From assembly GCA_031290005.1 (NCBI GenBank), contig JAITOJ010000042.1, positions 1-18,734 of the forward strand: DNA of 18,734 nucleotides, written 5' to 3'. The DNA comes from Treponema sp. Lineage in GTDB: Bacteria > Spirochaetota > Spirochaetia > Treponematales > Treponemataceae. The position numbers and the translations under genes were made by a program. This document shows positions 10,747-17,654 of this stretch, one piece after another. The notes under the pieces were generated by a model, which saw nothing but the letters and a program-made list of their open reading frames with translations, did not search any database and was not told the DNA's origin. Every line of letters starts with the position of its first letter. The first letter of the stretch is position 1.

Positions 10747-11371
10747 CCGCATTCCTCCGGTCAGATTTACTCATTTTGTGATATACAAATGCACTCAAGG
10801 CAAGCGCCACTCCGGCAAGAAGTACCGCCCCAGGCGTGGATGCCCACAAAAGCGAGGTGGCAAAGACTCCTGAAAAAGGAAGCGTCAGTTCAATCATGCC
10901 AGAGGGCGCGGGCAAAGAAAGGGCGCCGTATCCAAGGATTTCTCTGACAAAAAAGAATAAAAATGCCGAAACGGAAAAAAACAAACTTCTCCGCATATTG
11001 CTTGTCAGCGTCAGACGCAGTCCCTCTTTGGTGCCTATTGATTTCTGGGGCTGCCCGGAGAACATGTTGATTTCATAAGCGCAAAAAGCGGCAATAAAAA
11101 AATTGTTCCCCAGGACGAGGGCAAGAACTGGCGAAAAAAGGGTTATGAGCTGTTTATAGAAAATGGTCAAACAGAGCACCAAAAACACCATGATGATTTG
11201 ATGCAGTTTTTCCAGTTTTAACAGAAAAATCATCCGATAAAATAAGGCGCCGGCGCATACAATCAGATTAAAAAGCAACAAAATCACTATACCGCAGGCA
11301 AGCCGTCCGGGAACCGGTAAGATCAGCATCAAAAGCGAGACGATGTAAATAAACATTTTTTTAACGCTCAT
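10736..11371 (-). CDS. rnfE: RnfE-like integral membrane subunit
   Basis: A 211-residue, six-helix membrane protein, paired with RnfA in Rnf complexes. The best family match is FFVREILGYG (140-149), corresponding to the conserved REFLG/REILG loop of RnfE; GRLACGIVILLLFN (22-35) also aligns with the second helix. In normal RnfE one Cys of a CPxLAV motif and one in VNCxVIGRAEAFA help hold a membrane [2Fe-2S] cluster. Here the first motif is missing from the N-terminus and the second reads GNNFFIAAFCAYEIN (88-102), with Asn where Cys is expected. The cluster is therefore probably not formed. The start ATG has GGAG six bases upstream; the gene overlaps rnfG by 11 bases and rnfA by 11. Confidence 0.72.
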   Translation of the reverse strand: MSVKKMFIYIVSLLMLILPVPGRLACGIVILLLFNLIVCAGALFYRMIFLLKLEKLHQIIMVFLVLCLTIFYKQLITLFSPVLALVLGNNFFIAAFCAYEINMFSGQPQKSIGTKEGLRLTLTSNMRRSLFFSVSAFLFFFVREILGYGALSLPAPSGMIELTLPFSGVFATSLLWASTPGAVLLAGVALALSAFVYHKMSKSDRRNADVV

Positions 11372-11861
11372 GGGAGGCTCCTGGTATGTTCAGCAGGACT
11401 AACATCCCGCGAATTTGTTTTTCCAATCCGTCAATATGGGGATAGAACAACGACTTACTGAATGATTCCTCAAAACGTTCAAAATGAAAAGCGAAACCCG
11501 CGAAATGAGCCGCTCCGGCGGGGTCGGTAAAAAACACGCCGGGCATGGGGCCGAAAAGAGTGGGCACTCTGGTTATAACGCCGTATTGCGCTGCCATGGC
11601 AGATGTTTTTGCGGGAATCAGCAGGTAAACAGCAGAGGAAGAAGAAAAACTTGAATGAAGCGTTACCGGGCCGCCCACTTGGTATTCACCGGGACAGGTT
11701 CGGTCAAGTACCGTTTGAATCTGGGCCTGAAGTCCTTTTTTCCATACTGGACGGGTCAAAAAAGTAAAGCCGAAAAGGATAAGTGTAAAGCCCACCAGAA
11801 TTCCGGTGAAAATACCGTAATTTCGCAAAAATTGTTTGGGGCTCATATTAGTTTCCGCCAT
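11361..11861 (-). CDS. rnfG: RnfG-like anchored periplasmic subunit without flavinylation motif
   Basis: A 166-residue protein with an N-terminal membrane helix (about 14-36, YGIFTGILVGFTLILFGFTF) and a periplasmic domain, as in RnfG, whose FMN-binding domain normally carries FMN on a Thr of a (D)xxSGAT motif near the C-terminus. Here the matching place appears to be HIDGLEKQ (142-149): Ser becomes Asp and the flavin-bearing Thr becomes Glu, so covalent flavin cannot be attached there. Identity comes mainly from order (between rnfD and rnfE), topology and length; sequence similarity is weak. Start choice: ATG 11861 has GGAG eight bases upstream; it overlaps the rnfD stop by 14 bases. An internal ATG at 11845 is an alternative. 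Confidence 0.65.
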   Translation of the reverse strand: MAETNMSPKQFLRNYGIFTGILVGFTLILFGFTFLTRPVWKKGLQAQIQTVLDRTCPGEYQVGGPVTLHSSFSSSSAVYLLIPAKTSAMAAQYGVITRVPTLFGPMPGVFFTDPAGAAHFAGFAFHFERFEESFSKSLFYPHIDGLEKQIRGMLVLLNIPGASHER

Positions 11862-12918
11862 GGGACAATCTCCAAAAATCAATTATGCGGGGCAGCAATT
11901 TATTCCTGAAGTCCCCCCTGCGATGATACTGTTCATAAAACTGAATAAATGTTGAAGCCAGATTTGCCGCCAGGACAGTAAAGACCGCCCCTGCGGGAGA
12001 CGCGCCGCATCCGCAAAAAATGAATCCGAACCCTCCGGCAATACAGCCATATACAATTTTACCCTTAATTGATTGGGGAACAGTTCCAAACCACTGGAGC
12101 ATAAAAAAGGCGGTAAACAGAGTTCCTCCGGTCAGGGCAGCCAGGAGCACGTCGCCAAAGGCGAAAATCCCTCCTCCGGCAAGGGGCGCGAAAAACAATA
12201 CCAGCAAAAAATAGACTCCCAAAAAACAGGCAGGAATAACCCAGTAAATAATATCGAAAACGATAAGCGCTATCGAAGCGGCCAGGGTCAGGACATTGAA
12301 CCGGAAAACCGGAATCGCGGCTCCGGAATCCCAGAAAAAAGAAAAAAATCCCGCGGGAATCAAAGCGCCTGTGAAACCGAAAACTGTGGAATTCAAAAAA
12401 CCAGTAACACGGATATCCAGCGAGGAAATCTGTGTATTCATAAAAAGCCTGGCCACAGGATTTTCCAAGGCAAGCTGGGATTTTAATATCAAAAAATCAG
12501 GAAACCACCGGGAGCCGACAACATAGGCCAGGGCAACTGTTAAGGCCGCCTGATTAATCCACGAAGCGGCAGGGCCGCCAAAGGCATATTTGGCAAGCAG
12601 CATGGTACACAGGGTAAGGGCGAATACCGATAGGATGGGATATTCTCCAGGGAAAAACATTCCCGTTATCAGCCCCTGCAAACCAGCGTACATCCCCTGA
12701 AATCCTCCGGTATTTCTGAGCAGCTTGTTAATCCCTTCCGCAAACAAGGAGGCGCACACCGCACTCAGAATATTCCCCAGGGCGCTGTAGCTTTTCGTCA
12801 CAAAAAGCATGAAGATTTGAGGCGCCAAGGCAAAAAGAGTTCCCATAATAATCACCTGGAAGGAAGGGGCGGCATACCAGTATGGGCGCAGCAACGCATC
12901 GTAATTATTTTTTTTCAC
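11848..12918 (-). CDS. rnfD: RnfD/NqrB-family membrane subunit without flavinylation motif
   Basis: A 356-residue polytopic membrane protein (about ten helices) of the RnfD/NqrB family, the subunit thought to carry ions and a covalent FMN. Clear family segments are LLRNTGGFQGMYAGLQGLITG (66-86), AALTGGTLFTAFFML matching the HLLSGGLMLGAFFMATD stretch, KGKIVYGCIAGG, and SPAGAVFTVLAAN matching the YPEGVAFAVLLMN helix. The normal SGATP site in the central periplasmic loop is missing; DIRVTGFL (168-175) is the best counterpart, with Leu in place of the flavin-bearing Thr. The start codon is GTG at 12918, with a GAGG nine bases upstream, overlapping the rnfC stop by 14 bases. It is the best conserved membrane subunit of the cluster. 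Confidence 0.85.
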   Translation of the reverse strand: MKKNNYDALLRPYWYAAPSFQVIIMGTLFALAPQIFMLFVTKSYSALGNILSAVCASLFAEGINKLLRNTGGFQGMYAGLQGLITGMFFPGEYPILSVFALTLCTMLLAKYAFGGPAASWINQAALTVALAYVVGSRWFPDFLILKSQLALENPVARLFMNTQISSLDIRVTGFLNSTVFGFTGALIPAGFFSFFWDSGAAIPVFRFNVLTLAASIALIVFDIIYWVIPACFLGVYFLLVLFFAPLAGGGIFAFGDVLLAALTGGTLFTAFFMLQWFGTVPQSIKGKIVYGCIAGGFGFIFCGCGASPAGAVFTVLAANLASTFIQFYEQYHRRGDFRNKLLPRIIDFWRLSHGGN

Positions 12919-14209
12919 GTAATACCGCCTCTTTTAACAGCGAGATATATTGGCAAAGCGGAAGACGGGACGGACATACCGTATTGCAAAGCGCACAGTC
13001 CTCACAAAGGGCCGCAGAAGCAATATAAGCCGGATCCACAATTTTTATGCCGCAAACATATGAAAACAGGATGCCGGGATCTAACTGGCTGGGACAAATA
13101 GCAGTGCAATTACCACAGCGGATACATTCCTGAGCGCTCTGATCGGGGAGTTCCCATCGGTGCAAAAAACGAATAGATTTTACCTGTTTCGTTATTGGCA
13201 TGTCAAGGGTGGTAATGGACATCCCTGCTATGACGCCGTTAATCACCACGGCTGAATATGGTTTATTGAATCCTCCGCACTCTTCCACCAGATTGCGGAC
13301 AAGGGTGCCATTCCGGACAGAAAAAATACCCGGTTTGTGTATCACCGACCCGGAAACATGGATAATATTTTCCATCACTGGCAGGGAAAATACTACTGCC
13401 CGGTAAACATTGAGCAGCGTAGAGGCATCGACAAAGAGGTCTGTGTGGGCGATGGCATCAAATACCGGGCCGGCCTGGCGCTGCCGCACGGTGGAGATAA
13501 TTGCCTGGACAGTACTTGAAAGGTATTGGCGGGGAGCAACCGGAACAGAAATTATTTCCGCCCCATTGATTTGTGAAGCGAATTCCTCACGGTCAGGAGG
13601 TTCACGGTTTTTATCATAGAGCAAAACTACTCCGGCAATATCCGCGGCCTTTACGAGAATTGCCGCGCCTTCGGCAATTTCAGTTTGATACCTTCGGGCG
13701 ATAAAAGAGTCGGTTTGCTGGCTTGAATCCTCGTCGTTGAGCCGGACAATCAAAATATGGTCTTTATTTTTTTTGAGTTCCCGCATCTCTTCTGCCAGGC
13801 ACACGGGGCGGGAGAACAGATTTACCACCCCTTTTTCCGCCAGGATATGGTAAAGCTGCCTTTTATTCAACGATTTCCAGTCTGACTTTACTGCTGATTT
13901 CCCCAGGTAGGAAAATGCGCCGGACAGCCTGATTTTTACCGCCAGCCCGGCTTTTCCGTCCGGCATGAGACAGGAAACAAAATTTTCTATAATGCCGGGA
14001 ATAGGAGCATGAATCGCGGCGGCATGAGCATTGTTTTTGCCCGCGATAATCTGCCCTTCTTCCACCCGGTCGCCCAGCGTAACGGCGCAGTCTATTTTAC
14101 GGATTCCTTCCTGGGCAAGGCTCACATAGGCAGTACCCGGCAGATAGGCGTTCACCGCCTCGGAGAAAACCGTTTTATCAGCGAAAAAAGTTTCAGTCGC
14201 GCTTTTCAT
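12905..14209 (-). CDS. rnfC: RnfC-like iron-sulfur subunit lacking the NADH/FMN loop
   Basis: A 434-residue cytoplasmic peripheral subunit. It shows an N-terminal barrel-sandwich part (IHAPIPGIIENF, 66-77), a Complex-I-51-kDa-like middle, an SLBB-like part (VSGSVIHKPGIFSVRNGT, 285-302) and two ferredoxin motifs CxxCxxCxxxCP at C362/365/368/372 and C402/405/408/412. These leave little doubt about the family. In normal RnfC the middle domain binds NADH and FMN through a GLGGAGFPT loop and an NGAECEPY strand. Here the same places read KGVVNLFSRPV (126-136) and VRLNDEDSS (155-163), so neither binding site is recognisable. The protein may pass electrons through its clusters but should not oxidise NADH in the usual way. 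The start ATG 14209 has AAGG eight bases upstream; it overlaps the gene before it by 17 bases. Confidence 0.88.
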   Translation of the reverse strand: MKSATETFFADKTVFSEAVNAYLPGTAYVSLAQEGIRKIDCAVTLGDRVEEGQIIAGKNNAHAAAIHAPIPGIIENFVSCLMPDGKAGLAVKIRLSGAFSYLGKSAVKSDWKSLNKRQLYHILAEKGVVNLFSRPVCLAEEMRELKKNKDHILIVRLNDEDSSQQTDSFIARRYQTEIAEGAAILVKAADIAGVVLLYDKNREPPDREEFASQINGAEIISVPVAPRQYLSSTVQAIISTVRQRQAGPVFDAIAHTDLFVDASTLLNVYRAVVFSLPVMENIIHVSGSVIHKPGIFSVRNGTLVRNLVEECGGFNKPYSAVVINGVIAGMSITTLDMPITKQVKSIRFLHRWELPDQSAQECIRCGNCTAICPSQLDPGILFSYVCGIKIVDPAYIASAALCEDCALCNTVCPSRLPLCQYISLLKEAVLREKK

Positions 14210-15656
14210 ACCCACGCCTTCTTGTCATATATATCATCACCGCTGCGGGTGAAACCAAAGCGGCGGCAATCAGCAAATACAAAGTCAGCGGATTCCGCCG
14301 ACTGTTTCTTGTTTCCGGCTGTCCGTAGGAAACCAGAGTGAACCGCCCCTGAGCTGCCAGCACCTTTTCAAAAGGCGGCGGGTCCAAGCCGTCAATGGCC
14401 GCCAAGGTTTCAGCGACAAATTGGTCGTCAAAGACTTTCACCGTCAAAGCGGACTCCGTAATCCCTGTCGCAGTCCGGGTATATACCGGAATAACGATTT
14501 TTGCCCCAGGCTCTGACGCGGCGCGTTCTCCGGGGGCGTTCAGAGAATAATAGGGGAACGCCAGTGTGTCCCAGGCCCAGCGGATAAACTGACCCAGGTC
14601 GGGCAGTTCATCTGAGATGCCGGTACGGAACGCTTCCAGGTCAGAAAACGACCGGACAGAAAATCCATCTTCTCCAGTATAGCGCACCGGGGCAGGGAGA
14701 TACAAGTCTATTTGTCCCCGGATGCTCACGGTTATGGACTGAAAGGCAAAAAAAATACCGAGCAGTATAATTCCCCCGCTGGATATGCCGGAAGTCTTAA
14801 TACTACTCAGGGTCAATACGGGAATTCTTGCGGCAGGCAGGATTTTAATTGGCTGAAAAACAGGTTTGGTTATCCGGGGAAGCGAAGCCATGAGCAGCAG
14901 CACACAGCCCGAACCGGTGATCGCGCCAAAAAAAAGAAGAGCGCAGGGAACAGAAAACAAAAAGCATATCAGAGCCGGGGCAGTCAGAAACGCCGGGCCA
15001 TACCGCCGCCGAAACCACTGTTCTGCAAAGCCCTGTCTGAGCCAGGTTTTTTGGAGCAAAAACAGGCTGAACAGCCCCAGGCACGCCCCGGCGCCAGCAG
15101 GATACTGGGGAAATCCCGCGGAAAACAGGAGAAAGGGCAGTCCTCCCGTGAACATAACCAAGCGTTCCCTTGCAAGAAAGGTAAACACCCCAAGAACAAG
15201 GAACACTACCGCTGGGATTATCCAGGGATAAGAGGAAGGGGGAATATCGACTCCGGCGCCGGAAATACCTGCTTCGCGGAAACGGGCCAGAAGCGCTTGC
15301 AGTTTTGCTGTGTTTGTCCTGTCCGAAGGCAAGTAATACAAGCTGCATTTTTTGTCCCGGTCGGTAAAGAAGGCTTGCCTGCGTTCCTGATACGAGCCGG
15401 GAAGTTTTCGCAAAGATTTGAGAGTCGGCATTTGGTTTTCCTGGGGTATTTCCAAGGGGCCTCTGGCGACAACCTCGCTGATACCGCTTTCGCCACAGAT
15501 CGACAGCACTGTTTTTTCTGAAACATTTGCCGGAACAGAGAGCACAAAATAATTCTCCCAGAGTAACGGCTCAGGCTGAGGACGGAAAACAGCCAGGCAT
15601 ACCACGAGAAAGACTAAAAATAACACTGGCGCGGCGACAGGAATAGCGCGTTTCAT
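14193..15656 (-). CDS. Unrecognised polytopic membrane protein at the head of the rnf cluster
   Basis: A 487-residue protein I do not recognise. It has an N-terminal anchor (about 6-24), a first soluble part (about 30-142), a group of membrane helices (about 144-312), a second soluble part (about 315-452, with FPYYSLNAPGE and VYTRTATGITESALTVKVFD) and a last helix (457-476) followed by an Arg/Lys-rich tail that should be cytoplasmic. By the positive-inside rule both soluble parts are probably periplasmic. No cysteine or metal motif stands out. It starts five bases after the DUF212 stop and overlaps rnfC by 17 bases, so it is made together with the Rnf subunits and may be an extra subunit or assembly factor. 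ATG 15656 was chosen over a TTG at 15665. No strong ribosome site is seen. Confidence 0.85.
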   Translation of the reverse strand: MKRAIPVAAPVLFLVFLVVCLAVFRPQPEPLLWENYFVLSVPANVSEKTVLSICGESGISEVVARGPLEIPQENQMPTLKSLRKLPGSYQERRQAFFTDRDKKCSLYYLPSDRTNTAKLQALLARFREAGISGAGVDIPPSSYPWIIPAVVFLVLGVFTFLARERLVMFTGGLPFLLFSAGFPQYPAGAGACLGLFSLFLLQKTWLRQGFAEQWFRRRYGPAFLTAPALICFLFSVPCALLFFGAITGSGCVLLLMASLPRITKPVFQPIKILPAARIPVLTLSSIKTSGISSGGIILLGIFFAFQSITVSIRGQIDLYLPAPVRYTGEDGFSVRSFSDLEAFRTGISDELPDLGQFIRWAWDTLAFPYYSLNAPGERAASEPGAKIVIPVYTRTATGITESALTVKVFDDQFVAETLAAIDGLDPPPFEKVLAAQGRFTLVSYGQPETRNSRRNPLTLYLLIAAALVSPAAVMIYMTRRRGYEKRD

Positions 15657-15661
15657 AGCGG

Positions 15662-16141
15662 TCAAAGCGTCGCGAAGGCAATCCCGATAAATAAACCGAG
15701 AAGGCTGCCGACGATTACCTCCAGTGGACGATGTCCGTGTACTTCCCGGATAGTCTGAAAGTCCACGATGTTCTTTTCCGTCAATTCAGTGCCTAGTTTG
15801 TTCAAGGCGCGGGCCTGGATGCCGCTGGCGTGGCGAACCCCCACAGCATCGCGGATGACTACCAGAAAAAAGCAAAAGGCCAAAATAAAAATATCGGATG
15901 TAAAACCGGAACGAAACCCGATGGAAGTGCAGAGCGCGGCCATGAGGGCACAGTGGCTTGAAGGCATCCCTCCGGTACGCCAAAAAAGCAGGCTGAACAA
16001 TTCCTGTAGACTGGAAACTTTACCGGTAATCAGCTTTATCATGGTTTTGGCGAACTGCGCAAAGAACCAGCTCGATAGACAGGCAAGAAAAATCGGATGT
16101 TTGCAGAGAAGCTGGAGCTGATCCCACGCCGATACAATCAT
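15662..16141 (-). CDS. Divergent PAP2 family (DUF212) membrane protein
   Basis: A 159-residue membrane protein of the DUF212 family, distant relatives of the PAP2 acid phosphatases. It has the family marks SWFFAQFAKTMIK (26-38), GGMPSSHCALMAALCTSIG near the middle, VIRDAVGVRHASGIQA, and REVHGHRPLEVIVGSLLG near the C-terminus. In PAP2 enzymes the SSH and RxxxxxHRPxE-like histidines hydrolyse lipid or other phosphates; the activity of DUF212 members is not settled. The length fits the family when ATG 16141 is the start; a GTG at 16216 would add 25 residues reading through repeat-like DNA. A promoter lies immediately upstream (16150-16178), which would make the transcript nearly leaderless. It is the first gene of the long leftward operon. 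Confidence 0.88.
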   Translation of the reverse strand: MIVSAWDQLQLLCKHPIFLACLSSWFFAQFAKTMIKLITGKVSSLQELFSLLFWRTGGMPSSHCALMAALCTSIGFRSGFTSDIFILAFCFFLVVIRDAVGVRHASGIQARALNKLGTELTEKNIVDFQTIREVHGHRPLEVIVGSLLGLFIGIAFATL

Positions 16142-16149
16142 ATTTGTAA

Positions 16150-16178
16150 ATTTTACCGGAAACGCCGGGATTTGTCTA
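16150..16178 (-). promoter_or_regulatory. Sigma-70 promoter of the leftward DUF212-rnf operon
   Basis: On the minus strand TAGACA (16178-16173), 17 bases, then TAAAAT (16155-16150); each box has one mismatch to consensus. The -10 box ends eight bases before the ATG at 16141, so transcription would begin within a few bases of the start codon, and no Shine-Dalgarno is present. This fits leaderless translation, unless the true promoter is elsewhere. Confidence 0.5.
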
Positions 16179-16203
16179 GCGCAGCAATTGAGTAGGAGGC
16201 ACC

Positions 16204-16256
16204 CACGGACGGGCACAAAGCAGAGGTTTGGGGCTTGCCTTGGGTTTCACTGGCGG
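16204..16256 (+). repeat. Right half of the ~100-bp G-rich dispersed repeat
   Basis: CACGGACGGGCACAAAGCAG followed by GGTTTGGGGCTTGCCTTGGG and TTTCACTGGCGGG matches the second half of the units at 17874-18303, in the same direction. The rest of 16142-16292 holds the operon promoter and an A/T-rich stretch before the plus-strand antitoxin gene; no other gene is seen. Confidence 0.75.
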
Positions 16257-16292
16257 GTTTACTACTTTTGATATTTATAGTATCATAATCCT

Positions 16293-16475
16293 ATGCTCGT
16301 AAAAATTGATACTATTGTCGCCACGCCGCTTCAAGACTTGTACCATACTGAAGTTGATGATGAAATAACCCAACTCAAGGCGGTCTTGGCTGACGCGGAA
16401 GAGAGTCGTGTGTCTGGTATCGGATATCCCTTTGCACAGGTTCGCGCAGAACTTGATGAATTTTACCGGAGATGA
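16293..16475 (+). CDS. Small antitoxin of a type II toxin-antitoxin pair (RelB/ParD-like tail)
   Basis: A 60-residue protein. Its C-terminal half (LADAEESRVSGIGYPFAQV, then RAELDEFYRR) resembles the toxin-wrapping tail of ParD/RelB-type antitoxins, which often run E/G-x-S/G-G...F..V..EL. The N-terminal half is short for a DNA-binding domain and I do not recognise one. The gene overlaps the toxin gene in a different frame, the normal layout for these modules, and is the only leading gene available. No clear Shine-Dalgarno or promoter boxes were found; the 20 bases before the ATG are A/T-rich (TATAGTATCATAAT). It is flanked by copies of the G-rich repeat. Confidence 0.65.
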   Translation: MLVKIDTIVATPLQDLYHTEVDDEITQLKAVLADAEESRVSGIGYPFAQVRAELDEFYRR

Positions 16476-16788
16476 AGAGCGCGGCCCTATTCTTCTTGCA
16501 GGGGCGCGTCGTGAATTGCAAACTATTGCCGCTCTGCATAAAAGTCTGGTTGGCCCGCAATCGGCAAAACGCATAACAGACAAAATCCTGAATCATTTGG
16601 AATTATTGAACACCTTCCCTAATTTGGGCAGACCGTTGCCTGATGCGGAATTACAAGCGAAGGAGTATCGTATGCTTGTGACAGAAAACTATATCTCGAT
16701 ATATCGCGTTATTGACGATATGGTTTACGTGTACCATATCGTTGATGGCAGAACAAATTATCCCAATCTTTTTGCGCTGCTGGATTAA
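16456..16788 (+). CDS. RelE/ParE-superfamily toxin
   Basis: A 110-residue protein with the RelE/ParE fold pattern: helix LQTIAALHKS, helix SAKRITDKILNHLELLNTFP, the GRPLPD turn, then strands YRMLVTENYISIYRV and MVYVYHIVDGRTNYPNLF. The R72, R84 and R99 positions match conserved basic residues of the family. Such toxins act on ribosome-bound mRNA (RelE) or gyrase (ParE); which of the two cannot be told. The start is uncertain: ATG 16456 overlaps the antitoxin by 20 bases, while ATG 16472 gives a perfect ATGA overlap with the antitoxin stop but lies in another frame. The first strand (RGPILLAGARREL) is unusual for the family. A one-base frameshift near 16490-16510 in an ancestral gene starting at 16472 is possible. 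Confidence 0.8.
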   Translation: MNFTGDEERGPILLAGARRELQTIAALHKSLVGPQSAKRITDKILNHLELLNTFPNLGRPLPDAELQAKEYRMLVTENYISIYRVIDDMVYVYHIVDGRTNYPNLFALLD

Positions 16789-16810
16789 GACGCGCCACCC
16801 AAATACGCCG

Positions 16811-16879
16811 CACCGGCGGACAGCAGGGTGCTGGGGCAGGGCTGGGCGGTGGCGCTGAACAGCGGACGACACGTATGCC
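16811..16879 (+). repeat. Partial copy of the G-rich dispersed repeat
   Basis: CACCGGCGGACAGCAG is the end of one unit; it is followed by the first half of the next (GCAGGGCTGGGCGGTGGCGC and TGAACAGCGGACG), cut short after ACACGTATGCC by an internal deletion relative to the units at 17874-18303. Together with 16204-16256 it brackets the plus-strand toxin-antitoxin pair. In 16880-16936 I see no gene. Confidence 0.75.
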
Positions 16880-16934
16880 AGACCTCTCGCCAGCCTCCAG
16901 CCCCTTCACTCGGCTACCGGCTTTCGCACGTACC

Positions 16935-16948
16935 TGTCAACCGGCTTC
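16935..16948 (+). repeat. Left direct repeat flanking vapBC
   Basis: TGTCAACCGGCTTC. The same two blocks (TGTCAAC and CGGCTTC) recur at 17687-17704, separated there by four extra bases (gcgc). The vapC stop codon lies inside this copy. Confidence 0.45.
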
Positions 16949-17359
16949 GGGCAGGGGCAATTTCGTTATCCAATTTTCTATGTTTAATTCTTTTATTGGT
17001 TCAAAATGTTTTATATTATTTGTTACCAATATTTGATTATGGGTTATCGCGGTGGCAGCTATTAATAAATCAAAATCATCTATAACAATCCCTACTTTTC
17101 TATATTTCGATTTTATACCACTAAATACTTCAATTATTGGTATATCAATTGGTATTATTGGAAATAAGTCCTTTATTCGATATACTTTTGCACAGTTCTT
17201 TTCTATCTGTTCTGATTTCTTTGCTCCATACAATAATTCAGCATATGTTATTATTGAAATAAATTTTGGTATCATTTCATTTCTTAAAAAACCATCCTGT
17301 ACATTTTTATTTCCTTTCATACTATAAATAATAATATTAGAATCAATTAAATATACCAT
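16937..17359 (-). CDS. vapC: PIN-domain ribonuclease toxin, VapC family
   Basis: A 140-residue PIN-domain protein, a Mg-dependent endoribonuclease toxin. The acidic site residues are visible: D6 in YLIDSNIII, E41 in TYAELLYG, D97 in IDDFDLLIAATA, and N114/N115 in VTNNIKHFEPI. The length is normal for VapC. Start choice: ATG 17359 has GGAG six bases upstream; a TTG at 17371 would include that site and is rejected. It overlaps vapB by 17 bases. The gene is conspicuously A/T-rich compared with the GC-richer DNA on both sides, and its last codons (PLPEAG) are GC-rich and fall in the flanking repeat, suggesting that the original tail was joined to foreign DNA. Acquisition by transfer is likely. 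Confidence 0.92.
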   Translation of the reverse strand: MVYLIDSNIIIYSMKGNKNVQDGFLRNEMIPKFISIITYAELLYGAKKSEQIEKNCAKVYRIKDLFPIIPIDIPIIEVFSGIKSKYRKVGIVIDDFDLLIAATAITHNQILVTNNIKHFEPIKELNIENWITKLPLPEAG

Positions 17360-17621
17360 TAAATTCTCCAAATGATTTTTTGTTTATTCTGTCTTTAACT
17401 ATATCTTTAACAATTTCTTTGGCATCCCTAGTGTCTTCCCATGATAAATTCAAAAATTCTCTTGTTAAATTTATATTATAATAATTAGGGTTAGGGTTAG
17501 AAAGATATTTCCCTAAAATGGATATGACTTCCTGAGTTATTGACCTGTTTTCAATTTGTGCTTTTTGCTTTAATGCATTATACAGCCTGTCATCTACACC
17601 ACGAACTTGTAAAATTGCCAT
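17343..17621 (-). CDS. vapB: Ribbon-helix-helix antitoxin of the VapB/FitA type
   Basis: A 92-residue antitoxin. Residues 1-42 (MAILQVRGVDDRLYNALKQK through SITQEVISILGKYL) form a ribbon-helix-helix DNA-binding domain like FitA. The acidic/basic C-terminal part ending SFGEFNGIFN should wrap the VapC active site. Start choice: ATG 17621 has a strong AGGAGGAGG six bases upstream; a longer frame to 17660 would run through the promoter. The plus-strand text TTAGGGTTAGGGTTAG at 17486-17501 is the coding sequence of the NPNPN linker, not a telomere-like element. It is expected to repress its own promoter at 17664-17692. A/T-rich like vapC. Confidence 0.92.
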   Translation of the reverse strand: MAILQVRGVDDRLYNALKQKAQIENRSITQEVISILGKYLSNPNPNYYNINLTREFLNLSWEDTRDAKEIVKDIVKDRINKKSFGEFNGIFN

Positions 17622-17654
17622 AATATTCCTCCTCCTTACTCTTTGTTTCCATTT

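Noticed and set aside
14712..15521. Plus-strand frame of 269 codons opposite the 487-residue membrane protein
   Set aside because: Very rich in Gln, Lys, Gly and Arg, typical of the antisense of a hydrophobic gene; no ribosome site, and the minus frame fits the operon.
17486..17501. Telomere-like TTAGGGTTAGGGTTAG
   Set aside because: It lies inside vapB and encodes the NPNPN linker on the minus strand; three short units inside a gene do not support a telomere or hairpin end.
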